A DNA stretch of 64,000 bases, from NCBI GenBank assembly GCA_943330745.2, contig CALQIX020000001.1:62001-126000 (forward strand). The letters run 5' to 3'. Source of the stretch: Lishizhenia tianjinensis (GTDB lineage Bacteria > Bacteroidota > Bacteroidia > Flavobacteriales_D > Crocinitomicaceae). Position numbers and translations under genes: made by a program. Each line of letters starts with the position of its first letter. Position 1 is the first letter of the stretch. The notes below the pieces were generated by a model. The model was not told the DNA's origin. It saw only the letters and a list, made by a program, of their open reading frames with translations, and ran no database searches. Of the stretch, positions 18,999 through 26,914 are shown piece by piece.

Positions 18999-19772
18999 GT
19001 GAAATCAATTTATAAGTATTTATTAAACACGCTGCCTCGGCCATTGTTAATTCGGCTTAGTTATATTTTCAAGTTTTTCGCTCCCTATTTATACCGTGGA
19101 AATAAGGTAACTTGTCCCGTTTGCGAAAAATCCTTTTCTACTTTTTTATCCTACGGTTCTTCCGTGGCTCATCGAGAAAATGTGCTATGTCCTTATGATT
19201 TAACGTTGGAACGCCATCGGTTGATGTGGCTTTATTTAAAAAATGAAAGTGATTTCTTTACGGCTAACAAGATAAAAGTTCTACACATCGCGCCAGAACA
19301 GTGTTTTTACAGTAAATTCAAAGCCCAAAAAAACCTTGACTACCTAACAGGAGATCTTGAATCACCGCTTGCTGATCTTCATTTCGATCTTCATCATATT
19401 CCACTAGAGGACAATCAATTTGATGTCGTTTTTTGCAATCATGTTATGGAGCACGTGGATGACCCAATTCAATGCATGACTGAATTATTTCGTGTAATGA
19501 AAATTGGAGGCTGGGCAATTATGCAAGTTCCTCAAGATTTTTCAAGAGAAACAACCTATGAAGATGCAAGCATTACAAGCCCAGAAGACCGCGAAAAACA
19601 CTTTTGGCAAAAAGATCATGTTCGACTCTTCGGGAAAGATTACCCTCAATGGCTTGAGAAAGCAGGGTTTTCAGTAGACGTTTTCGAATTAACTAATCAT
19701 TATGACCAAGAAACAATTGATAAATTTAGATTGATGCAAGGAGAACTTTTATACATTGCACGAAAAAAGTAA
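18999..19772 (+). CDS. SAM-dependent methyltransferase with N-terminal zinc-ribbon-like motif
   Basis: 257 residues. Residues ~35-70 hold a CPVC pair and a later CPYD, a possible small zinc ribbon of the kind seen in bacterial sugar or lipid methyltransferases. A class I methyltransferase fold follows: KVLHIAPEQ (motif I region), YLTGDLESP, FDVVFCNHVMEHVDDP (motif IV, Methyltransf_11 type) and GGWAIMQVP. The substrate is unknown. The start is GTG; a -7 box lies only four bases before it, so an internal start (for example TTG 19044) is possible. Confidence 0.8.
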   Translation: MKSIYKYLLNTLPRPLLIRLSYIFKFFAPYLYRGNKVTCPVCEKSFSTFLSYGSSVAHRENVLCPYDLTLERHRLMWLYLKNESDFFTANKIKVLHIAPEQCFYSKFKAQKNLDYLTGDLESPLADLHFDLHHIPLEDNQFDVVFCNHVMEHVDDPIQCMTELFRVMKIGGWAIMQVPQDFSRETTYEDASITSPEDREKHFWQKDHVRLFGKDYPQWLEKAGFSVDVFELTNHYDQETIDKFRLMQGELLYIARKK

Positions 19773-19849
19773 TCATTAATTTAATTTCCGCGTTCACTTT
19801 ATTTATTTGTAATAAAGAATTTTAGCAATAAAACCCAAAATTAATTTTC

Positions 19850-20836
19850 ATGAAGTCAATAATAGCTCACCTCATCCTATTAGTAATAAGTACTTCAACT
19901 ATTTATGCACAGAAGAATATTTTTTTAGAAATCGCTCCGGTTTTTCAGAACGCAAATCTGCAAATGAATGTTAATTACACCGGATGGGATGGAAAAACAT
20001 TCAAACTAGACCATTTTGATTACTACTTATCTGAACTTCAAATAACACATGATGGTGGTCAGATTACGGTAATTGATTCCGTGTTTTTAGTTGAACCTCA
20101 AAATCACACCTTATTAGTCGGTAACTACCCGATCAATCAGATTGAAAAACTTAATTTCATGGTTGGTGTTCCCAAACCGCTAAATACACAAAATGGAGCG
20201 AACGCAATTGACATTTCACTTTATCCTGAAAATCACCCATTAAGTTTTCAAACGCCATCTATGTATTGGGGATGGCAAGCAGGATATATGCATATGATTA
20301 TTGGAGGGTATGCAGACGATAATAGTGACGGGAATTTAGAGGCCTATTTTGAATTACATAATTTAGGGAATAATAATCAGCAACTAGTTGAGATTCTGAA
20401 TATTGTTCAAACCAATTCAGCCAATGACCAAATTGATGTTTATTTAACTTGTCATGTCGACCGATGGATTAATAATATTCCATTGAGCACCGTTGGAATC
20501 TTGCACGATCAGGTTGGAATAAATGCTACAATACTTGACAATGTAGTAACGGAAACTGTATTTTCTCAATTATCAACAGCTCAATTAACGTCAAATAAAA
20601 CAAATAAAACGGCTTATTTTGTGAATCATTCAGATGAATTAGAGTTTATTTGGCAGTCCATCAATAACCTAAATAAGTTACTTATTATGGACATGAATGG
20701 AAAACTTGTAACATCGATTAACACCCAAGAAACAAGTGGAAGTATTCGAATTAATTCGATTCCAACTGGAGTATACACTGTAAGCTTATTTGATAATCAA
20801 GCGAATTTAATTGGTCATTTTCGAGCAATTCATTAA
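19850..20836 (+). CDS. MbnP/MopE-like copper-binding family protein with type IX secretion sorting domain
   Basis: 328 residues: signal peptide (ends near IYAQ), MbnP domain (~22-245) and a C-terminal ~65-residue domain. The MbnP hallmark is SMYWGWQAGYMH (Trp140, Trp142), preceded by KLDHFDYYLSELQI. The tail reads LLIMDMNGKLV...INSIPTGVYTVSLFD, the pattern of the type A T9SS sorting domain, so the protein is probably moved to the cell surface. In MopE, CorA and MbnP, copper binding involves kynurenine made from tryptophan; whether Trp140 or Trp142 is modified here is inference. It is the first gene of a seven-gene operon; its di-heme partner starts 6 bases downstream. Confidence 0.8.
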   Translation: MKSIIAHLILLVISTSTIYAQKNIFLEIAPVFQNANLQMNVNYTGWDGKTFKLDHFDYYLSELQITHDGGQITVIDSVFLVEPQNHTLLVGNYPINQIEKLNFMVGVPKPLNTQNGANAIDISLYPENHPLSFQTPSMYWGWQAGYMHMIIGGYADDNSDGNLEAYFELHNLGNNNQQLVEILNIVQTNSANDQIDVYLTCHVDRWINNIPLSTVGILHDQVGINATILDNVVTETVFSQLSTAQLTSNKTNKTAYFVNHSDELEFIWQSINNLNKLLIMDMNGKLVTSINTQETSGSIRINSIPTGVYTVSLFDNQANLIGHFRAIH

Positions 20837-20842
20837 AGCAAT

Positions 20843-21841
20843 ATGAAATCAGCCACTAAATTTTTACTTTTTATTGGTGTTTGTTTATTGTTTTTTCTGA
20901 AATGTTCAGTTATAAAACCATTTTCGGTAGAAATTAGTCAAATTCCAACACCTTCAGAAAATCCAATTACTGCCGAAAAAATAGCCTTCGGTAGAAAATT
21001 ATTCTTTGACAAGCGATTATCACTCAATGAAACTGTTTCTTGCGCAACTTGTCACGTACCGGAATATGCTTTTACGGATCGTAAAAAAACAAGTGAAGGC
21101 ATATTTGGTAGAACTACCACCCGCAATTCACCATCCATTTTGAATTCCGCCTTTTTAAAAACGGTAATGTTTGATGCTCATTTACCAAGCCTTGAAATGC
21201 AAGTGATTGTTCCTATTCAAGAACATACCGAAATGGGTCACAACATGAAAGATTTGATCCAAAAATTGAAAAACATTCCCGAATACCAAGCTGAGGCTAA
21301 AAAAATATTTAACCGCGATTTTGATGCTTACGTCTTGACTCGTGCCATTTCTGCTTTTGAAAGATCCTTGATTTCAATGAACTCTAAGTACGATCAATTC
21401 ATGCGAGGAAATCAAAATGCACTTACGCCACTCGAAAAAGCTGGAATGAAATTGTTTACTGAAAAATTGTATTGTGTTCAATGCCATCCCCCACCCTATT
21501 TCACTACATTTGAAGCTCAAAACAATGGGTTATATAAAGAATTTGGAGAGGATAAAGGTAGATTTAGGATTCATTTAGATTCAGCAGACATCGGAAAATT
21601 TAAAATCCCTTCACTTCGAAACATTGAATTAACTTATCCCTATATGCATGATGGTAGTTTGAATACTATCGATGAAATTATTAATCATTATAAAAAAGGT
21701 GGACAAGGAAACCAATTGCAATCCAAACTAATTCAACCCATTAAAATTAGTACCCAAGAACAAAAGCAACTGAAAGCTTTTCTTTATGCTTTAACAGATA
21801 CTAGTTATATGACTGAAATGAATTTTCGTGAACGCAAGTAA
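20843..21841 (+). CDS. Di-heme cytochrome c peroxidase family protein, MbnH/MauG-like (copy 1)
   Basis: 332 residues with an N-terminal membrane anchor or signal ending near Cys21. Two c-type heme sites are visible: CATCH (Cys67-His71) and CVQCH (Cys211-His215). FGRKLFFDKRLS, TRNSPSILN and YPYMHDGSL are conserved CCP/MauG family features. At the position of the inter-heme Trp (FWDGR-type motif) it has VMFDAH, so Phe110 replaces Trp. MauG and MbnH oxidise residues of a partner protein rather than acting as simple peroxidases; the adjacent MbnP gene suggests the same here. The missing Trp makes the chemistry uncertain. It acts in the periplasm. Confidence 0.85.
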   Translation: MKSATKFLLFIGVCLLFFLKCSVIKPFSVEISQIPTPSENPITAEKIAFGRKLFFDKRLSLNETVSCATCHVPEYAFTDRKKTSEGIFGRTTTRNSPSILNSAFLKTVMFDAHLPSLEMQVIVPIQEHTEMGHNMKDLIQKLKNIPEYQAEAKKIFNRDFDAYVLTRAISAFERSLISMNSKYDQFMRGNQNALTPLEKAGMKLFTEKLYCVQCHPPPYFTTFEAQNNGLYKEFGEDKGRFRIHLDSADIGKFKIPSLRNIELTYPYMHDGSLNTIDEIINHYKKGGQGNQLQSKLIQPIKISTQEQKQLKAFLYALTDTSYMTEMNFRERK

Positions 21842-21868
21842 CAACCCAAAGAATCAACTAAGTAAAGG

Positions 21869-22423
21869 GTGGAGGAAAAAGAAATAGTAAGTGAATTAAA
21901 GCAAGGAAACATTCAAGTTTTCAATTATGTTGTTGATTTGTACTCTGCTATGGTTTATTCTGTATGCTTCAATTTAGTTGGAAATAAGGAGGAAGCTGAA
22001 GATATTACACAAGAGGTATTTATTTCAATTTGGTTATCCATTGATTTTTTTAAAGGCGAGAGTCAATTAAAAACTTGGATTTATCGCATTGCAATGAATA
22101 AATCAAACGAGTTAATCCGCCGAAAAAATCGTAAAAAGCGATCCGGTAAAATGATACCAATTGAAGATGAATCTCTGCCGCTAACATCCACAGAACAAAC
22201 ACCTTTGGAAGAATTAGAATACAAGGAATTGGAGTTAGCTTTTAAAAAAAATTTGATGAAATTACCAGAAAATCAACAAATTGCTTTTATGCTTAATCGA
22301 TTTGAAGGATTAAATTATAAAGAAATTGCCACTGAAATGAAAACATCACATTCAGCGGTTGAATCATTATTGTTTCGAGCGAAAAAAAAACTAATTGAAT
22401 TAATGAAAAAACATTCTTATTAA
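21869..22423 (+). CDS. ECF-type RNA polymerase sigma factor
   Basis: 184 residues. Region 2 is visible as NKEEAEDITQEVFISIW and LKTWIYRIAMNKSNELIRR; region 4 as MKLPENQQIAFMLNRFEGLNYKEIA and HSAVESLLFRAKKKL. No extra domain is present, as in ECF factors held by a membrane anti-sigma factor. GTG 21869 is the only reasonable start. It lies 27 bases after the first di-heme gene and 35 before a small membrane protein, inside the MbnP/MbnH operon, so it likely controls this operon in response to the envelope sensor encoded downstream. Confidence 0.92.
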   Translation: MEEKEIVSELKQGNIQVFNYVVDLYSAMVYSVCFNLVGNKEEAEDITQEVFISIWLSIDFFKGESQLKTWIYRIAMNKSNELIRRKNRKKRSGKMIPIEDESLPLTSTEQTPLEELEYKELELAFKKNLMKLPENQQIAFMLNRFEGLNYKEIATEMKTSHSAVESLLFRAKKKLIELMKKHSY

Positions 22424-22458
22424 AACAAGATTTCGAAAAAAATAAACACTAATAATAC

Positions 22459-22728
22459 ATGATAGAAAAAGATACTATTTTGAATGATTTCCTGGAAGGC
22501 CGGTCGTTCAAAAAAGAAAATCCATCAAATGAACTTGTTCTCAAGCTCAAAGAAATCCCTTTGAAATATGAGCGAAATTTAGGTTCAACTATGAATTGGA
22601 TTTTATTGCTTGCTGTAGCTTGTTTTATTGGATTTATGGTAGTTAATTTGAGGCATTTGAATCAAACCAATGAAGAAAAAAACCTTTTTGAAGGACAAGT
22701 AACCAACTATGATTATTTTAGCATATGA
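22459..22728 (+). CDS. Small single-pass membrane protein, candidate anti-sigma factor (CnrY-like position)
   Basis: 89 residues: a ~44-residue charged, presumably cytoplasmic segment, one membrane helix (~46-64, NWILLLAVACFIGFMVVNL), and a ~25-residue periplasmic tail. It lacks the zinc-binding HxxxCxxC motif of ZAS anti-sigma domains. Size, topology and place between an ECF sigma gene and a periplasmic sensor gene match CnrY of the nickel/cobalt CnrYXH system, where a short cytoplasmic peptide wraps the sigma factor. There is no recognisable sequence similarity, so the role is inferred from context. Its stop overlaps the next start (ATGA, 22725-22728). Confidence 0.65.
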   Translation: MIEKDTILNDFLEGRSFKKENPSNELVLKLKEIPLKYERNLGSTMNWILLLAVACFIGFMVVNLRHLNQTNEEKNLFEGQVTNYDYFSI

Positions 22729-23153
22729 GACCAAATTTACTTTTTAAAATCATCATTGTATTGCTATTAATCAGTAATGGTTTTACGTTGTTTTTATTAA
22801 TAAAACCTGGCAAACCCCATCACCCGCCATTTCTGTCAGAGAAACTTGGATTATCGGGAGATCAATTGAAAAAAGCTAAGAAAATGGAGCTATCCCATTT
22901 CGATCAAATGAAACCACTTGACCTTAAAATCGAGAAATTACATGCAGATTTATTCCTATCTATCACATCAAATGACAAAAGGAAAGAAGACTCATTGAAG
23001 TCTTTGATAAGTTCTAATATTATTAAAAAAGACGAACTCTTATTAGCCCATTTCAAAAAAATATATGCACTTTGTAATTCATCACAGCAACAACTTTTTA
23101 CTACGGAACTAAAAGAGCACTTTTCAAGACGAAAACACCCACCCAGAAAATGA
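22725..23153 (+). CDS. Periplasmic CpxP/Spy/CnrX-like metal or stress sensor
   Basis: 142 residues. An N-terminal uncleaved helix (~8-26) anchors a helical periplasmic domain. The pattern LGLSGDQLKKAKKME followed by long charged helices is that of the heavy-metal-resistance/periplasmic-sensor family (CpxP, Spy, ZraP, CnrX). Possible metal ligands are His32/His33, the His58-x3-Met62 pair and the His-rich C-terminus (HFSRRKHPPRK). CnrX senses Ni/Co through His, Glu and Met residues and frees the sigma factor via CnrY; an analogous role here is inferred from gene order. It is coupled by ATGA overlaps to both neighbours. Confidence 0.75.
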   Translation: MRPNLLFKIIIVLLLISNGFTLFLLIKPGKPHHPPFLSEKLGLSGDQLKKAKKMELSHFDQMKPLDLKIEKLHADLFLSITSNDKRKEDSLKSLISSNIIKKDELLLAHFKKIYALCNSSQQQLFTTELKEHFSRRKHPPRK

Positions 23154-23815
23154 AACTGCTATTTTTAGCTGCCTTTATCGTGGTATCTTTCTATACCATT
23201 TCCCAAATTACCTGTAGGTTTGAAATGAATGATTCCACGTTAAAAACCGGCGAGAAAGTTCAATTTAATAATGATACTTCTTGGATTCAAATTGACGAAC
23301 TTAAATTTTACATCCAGTATTCTCCCTTTTTTTCGGATGAGAAGATCAATGGAGGAAGTGTCATTCATTTGATTGATGTGAATGATTCGCTCACTTATCA
23401 ACTTCCTTTTACGGAAGATGGCGCGCATTCGAACTCAATGTTTCAATTTGCCATTGGAATTGATAGTGTTTCCACGATGCAAACTCAGTTTTCTGGCGCA
23501 TTAGACCCCAGCTTAGGAATGTACTGGGCGTGGAATACTGGCTATATTCATTTAAAACTAGAGGGGAAATCTAATTTAAGTATTCAACGAAACAATGAAT
23601 TCCAACTTCATATTGGAGGATATAGTTTAAAAAACAATACGCAGAGATGGTTGGAAACAAAACTTAAAATAGTAGATGGAAAACCAAAATTAATTTTTGA
23701 TTTAACTAAATTTGTCTTAGAGACGGTAAATTTTCAGAAATCACCTATGATTATGATACCTGGAATTGAGGCAGTACAAATCGCGAATGGTTTTCATAAA
23801 TTAGTTCATCCATGA
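23150..23815 (+). CDS. MbnP/MopE-like copper-binding family protein (copy 2, no sorting domain)
   Basis: 221 residues. A hydrophobic signal segment of ~20 residues precedes the MbnP domain. The hallmark motif is GMYWAWNTGYIHLKLEG with Trp126 and Trp128, and IQIDELKFYIQ corresponds to the first conserved strand. Unlike copy 1, it ends without a T9SS domain, so it should stay in the periplasm or on the membrane. It overlaps the sensor gene upstream and the di-heme gene downstream by 4 bases each, which ties it to both. Copper binding and Trp-to-kynurenine conversion are inferred from the family. Confidence 0.82.
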   Translation: MKLLFLAAFIVVSFYTISQITCRFEMNDSTLKTGEKVQFNNDTSWIQIDELKFYIQYSPFFSDEKINGGSVIHLIDVNDSLTYQLPFTEDGAHSNSMFQFAIGIDSVSTMQTQFSGALDPSLGMYWAWNTGYIHLKLEGKSNLSIQRNNEFQLHIGGYSLKNNTQRWLETKLKIVDGKPKLIFDLTKFVLETVNFQKSPMIMIPGIEAVQIANGFHKLVHP

Positions 23816-24834
23816 AAGTTGGAAGTATTTTTCTCAGTTTGTTTTTGATTTTAGTTCTCTTTTTATCCTTCCAATCTTTAAAACCAAAAATGGGTTTCGA
23901 AATACCCAAAGGATGGCCCAAACCTTTATACTATTTTGATGGAAATGAGTATACAGAAGAGAAATTTCAACTCGGCAGAAAATTATTTTACGATCCAATT
24001 CTATCCAGAGACAATACGATTTCTTGCGCCACATGTCATGTTTCATTTTCTGGATTTGCACATACTGATCATTCATTAAGTCACGGAATTGATGGTAGGA
24101 TCGGCCGGAGAAATGCACCTGCGCTTATAAATATGGCATGGAATCCTTATTTCAACTGGGATGGGTCCATGGGTAATATAGAACGGCAATCTATGGAACC
24201 CATTCGGCATCATGATGAAATGGATTTTAATTTAGATTCAGCAGTTGCGCGATTAAGTTCCGATAAAAAATACGCTGCATTATTTCGTGAGGTTTGGGGA
24301 GTTGATCAAATCACCGTTCGACGAATGATCCAATCTTTAGCGATGTTCACGGCAAACTTGGTTTCAAGCAATTCAATCTATGATAAGGTGATGCGTAAGG
24401 AAGCCGGTTATTCATTTACTACACAACAAGAAAATGGATATCGATTATTCAAAAAAGAATGTGCCTCTTGCCACAAAGAACCTTTATTCACAAACTATAA
24501 ATTAAAAAGTAACGGATTACCAATGGATCCTTTCCTAAAGGATTATGGTAGAGCGGAATTTAGTGAGTCTTACAAGGATTCCTTTCTTTTCAAAGTCCCA
24601 ACCCTAAGAAATATTGAATTCACCTTTCCATATATGCACGACGGAAGATTTAAAAAATTGAAAGATGTTCTGAATCATTATGCGAATTTGGATCCTAAAA
24701 CTAACCATTTGAGCAAAGAGCTAAAAAAGATAAAGAAACTTTCTTCGAACGAACAAAAAGATATAATCGCATTCTTATATACATTAACGGATAAAGAATT
24801 CTTATATAATCCGCGATATCAATTTCCTAGGTAA
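23812..24834 (+). CDS. Di-heme cytochrome c peroxidase family protein, MbnH/MauG-like (copy 2)
   Basis: 340 residues with a short hydrophobic N-terminus. Heme sites are CATCH (Cys72-His76) and CASCH (Cys217-His221). The inter-heme Trp is present (Trp116 in FNWDGS), as expected for MauG-type electron hopping and unlike copy 1. FQLGRKLFYDPILS, RRNAPALINMAW, RHHDEM and FPYMHDGRF are family features. The likely substrate is the MbnP protein encoded immediately upstream. The stop codon abuts the stop of the convergent EnvC-like gene with no spacer, so this is the end of the operon. Confidence 0.88.
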   Translation: MKVGSIFLSLFLILVLFLSFQSLKPKMGFEIPKGWPKPLYYFDGNEYTEEKFQLGRKLFYDPILSRDNTISCATCHVSFSGFAHTDHSLSHGIDGRIGRRNAPALINMAWNPYFNWDGSMGNIERQSMEPIRHHDEMDFNLDSAVARLSSDKKYAALFREVWGVDQITVRRMIQSLAMFTANLVSSNSIYDKVMRKEAGYSFTTQQENGYRLFKKECASCHKEPLFTNYKLKSNGLPMDPFLKDYGRAEFSESYKDSFLFKVPTLRNIEFTFPYMHDGRFKKLKDVLNHYANLDPKTNHLSKELKKIKKLSSNEQKDIIAFLYTLTDKEFLYNPRYQFPR

Positions 24835-26133
24835 TTATCGACTTAACCAAAGCGAAGGATTGAGGCATTGAATGCTTCCACCACTCACCATGTGAATTTC
24901 AAAATGAACGATTGACATAGAACCCGATTCATGTGTTAATAAGGCCCCAATGGATTGTTTCGTGCTTACTTTTGAGCCCACATTTACATACGTATCTTTC
25001 AAGTTACTGTATACCGTCCTATAATTACCATGTTTAATAATCACAACCTTACCAGCACCTGGAATTGTTAACACGCTTGTAACTTCTCCTTCAAAAACAG
25101 CCCGAACACTTGCATTTTTCGCAGTACTGATATCCACTCCATTATTATTCGTGAAAACATTTTTAATGGTAGGGTGAGGATTTGTACCAAATTTCTCAGT
25201 AATCGTTCCACTTCCAACAGGAAAAGGCAATCTACCTTTGTTTCCTGAGAAATTAGCGCCCAAGGAGTTGGTCTCAGGAGTTTCAGAATACGTTACAACC
25301 TGTTCTTTTATTGCAGCAGTATTCGACTTTTTCTTAGCTGCAGTTGATTCTTTTTTTGATTGTTTTTGTGATGTTGACTTTTTCTTTTTGGGTTGCTGCG
25401 ATTTTTTTAACTCATCTTGGATTGCAGCATTAATTTTCGATTTTAATACTTGTTTCTCCTTTTCATCCTTTTCCAAGTTACCGCGCAGTGTTGCTTCCTC
25501 ATTTTTCAATTTCTGATACAAACTTTCCTTAAGTGCTTTATCTTGTTCAATCAATGCTTTTTCAGAAATTTTCTCATTCAAGGCTTGTTCTTTGATGGTT
25601 TTTTCTGAACTAATTAATGCAAATTCACCTTGAATGATTTGCTGATTTTTTGTTAGAAGTTGAAATTGTGTTTTTTCAATTTCCTTCATTTTTTCAATGT
25701 AATTATTTCTTTGTAATGCCTCAGTGTAGTTTTTGGCAGAAAACACATACATTAATTTGCCCAATTTATTACGATTCTTGTAGGCATGTAGAATCATTTG
25801 ACGAAATTGTTTTTTTAATATTTGTTGACGTGATTTTATATGCTTTATATCATTCGCCTTACCAATCATGTCCATTTCGGCATTTCGTACTTGCTCATCA
25901 AAATTTCGGACAAGCATTTCACGGGTTGCGATTTGAGCATCTACCAATTCTAATTCTTGCAAAGAAGATTGCGCTTTTGTTTTTGTTTTATCGAGTAAAC
26001 TCTTGGTGTTTTTTATCCGTTTCTCAATTTTTACTTGATCCTTCTTTAGTTTTTCACTTTTCGATTGTGCGAAAAGAATGGATGTAAAAAAACAACAATA
26101 GAATAGTAGAAAAAATTTAGTTACACTTCTCAT
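24835..26133 (-). CDS. EnvC-like murein hydrolase activator (coiled coil plus degenerate LytM/M23 domain)
   Basis: About 432 residues from ATG 26133 (MRSVTKFF); upstream in-frame codons would run into the preceding gene. A signal peptide ends near ILFAQ. Residues ~20-240 form a long coiled coil, then a Lys/Ser/Gln-rich linker, then a LytM domain in the last ~120 residues. Catalytic positions are degenerate: NNNGVDIS instead of HxGxDI, VYSNL instead of YxHL, and SIVHFEI instead of HLHFE. This matches EnvC-type regulators, which activate cell-wall amidases at division rather than cutting peptidoglycan themselves. It overlaps the DUF4292 gene by 17 bases. Confidence 0.85.
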   Translation of the reverse strand: MRSVTKFFLLFYCCFFTSILFAQSKSEKLKKDQVKIEKRIKNTKSLLDKTKTKAQSSLQELELVDAQIATREMLVRNFDEQVRNAEMDMIGKANDIKHIKSRQQILKKQFRQMILHAYKNRNKLGKLMYVFSAKNYTEALQRNNYIEKMKEIEKTQFQLLTKNQQIIQGEFALISSEKTIKEQALNEKISEKALIEQDKALKESLYQKLKNEEATLRGNLEKDEKEKQVLKSKINAAIQDELKKSQQPKKKKSTSQKQSKKESTAAKKKSNTAAIKEQVVTYSETPETNSLGANFSGNKGRLPFPVGSGTITEKFGTNPHPTIKNVFTNNNGVDISTAKNASVRAVFEGEVTSVLTIPGAGKVVIIKHGNYRTVYSNLKDTYVNVGSKVSTKQSIGALLTHESGSMSIVHFEIHMVSGGSIQCLNPSLWLSR

Positions 26134-26914
26134 AATTCTCTGGAATTTCAAATTCAATTTTTTCAGGAACATTGATTTCAACAGCATTGTATTTCAGCTG
26201 AACATCAATCAATGCCACTCCTCTTTGAATAGAAATAGTAACCAATGAAGGAACACGAAACGAAGAAACATCTTGAGATTCTTCACACTTCCATTTTACT
26301 GAAATAGAATCGGATGGAATTTGAATATTCATTTGTTTCATATACGTTAGCGAATCATCAAAAGTATACACTATATCAACCCATTTAGGTGTTTCATTAG
26401 ACATACGCATGTTTCCAGAATAAGTTACTTGATTATTTCCCACTGAATCAGTTAGAAAAGACAAATCGGATTTATTCAACTTCGGGAAATACACAGGTAA
26501 TCCTAATAGAAACTCCTCTAAATCACGCAATTCTAATTCAACACCTAATAAACCAGAAAGAAGTTCAGAATTTCCCTCGCTGTAACATTTGGAGAATCTA
26601 TTTAATAAAACGCCTCTTGAATTTGTGATATGTATCGTTGCTGCTTGAATTCCCATGTAATTAGCATTTGCAAAAACCAGAGAATCTTTTTTAACCCTTG
26701 TTGATAAACGCATATCTGCATTAAAATCAGGATTTGACGCGTTCATTTGAATCCCAATTTTTGAGTAAAAAAAATCAGGTCTATGTAGAGATAAATTTTT
26801 GATTTGACTACTAACAAATGTTGTGTCAATTGTAAAATTCTGTTTTTGACAAAGAATAGTCAACTTCATAAAAACGAATGCGCCAAACAGGAAAACTCTA
26901 ATAATTTGGCTCAT
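26117..26914 (-). CDS. DUF4292 family exported protein (LolB-like fold)
   Basis: About 265 residues from ATG 26914 (MSQIIRVFLFGAF). A signal sequence is followed by a beta-rich domain: FYSKIGIQMNASNPDFNADMRL, VFANANYMGIQAATIHI and late strands. The family is found in Bacteroidota between a TPR gene and an EnvC-like gene, exactly as here. The fold is thought to resemble LolA/LolB lipoprotein carriers, but the function is unproven. It overlaps the upstream TPR gene by 17 bases and the downstream gene by 17, so the three are translated together. Confidence 0.75.
   Translation of the reverse strand: MSQIIRVFLFGAFVFMKLTILCQKQNFTIDTTFVSSQIKNLSLHRPDFFYSKIGIQMNASNPDFNADMRLSTRVKKDSLVFANANYMGIQAATIHITNSRGVLLNRFSKCYSEGNSELLSGLLGVELELRDLEEFLLGLPVYFPKLNKSDLSFLTDSVGNNQVTYSGNMRMSNETPKWVDIVYTFDDSLTYMKQMNIQIPSDSISVKWKCEESQDVSSFRVPSLVTISIQRGVALIDVQLKYNAVEINVPEKIEFEIPENYEKCN

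Noticed and set aside
25650-26087. Plus-strand frame of 145 codons opposite the EnvC-like gene
   Set aside because: It is the shadow of a strong minus-strand coiled-coil gene and its protein is Phe/Cys/His-rich with no recognisable domain.
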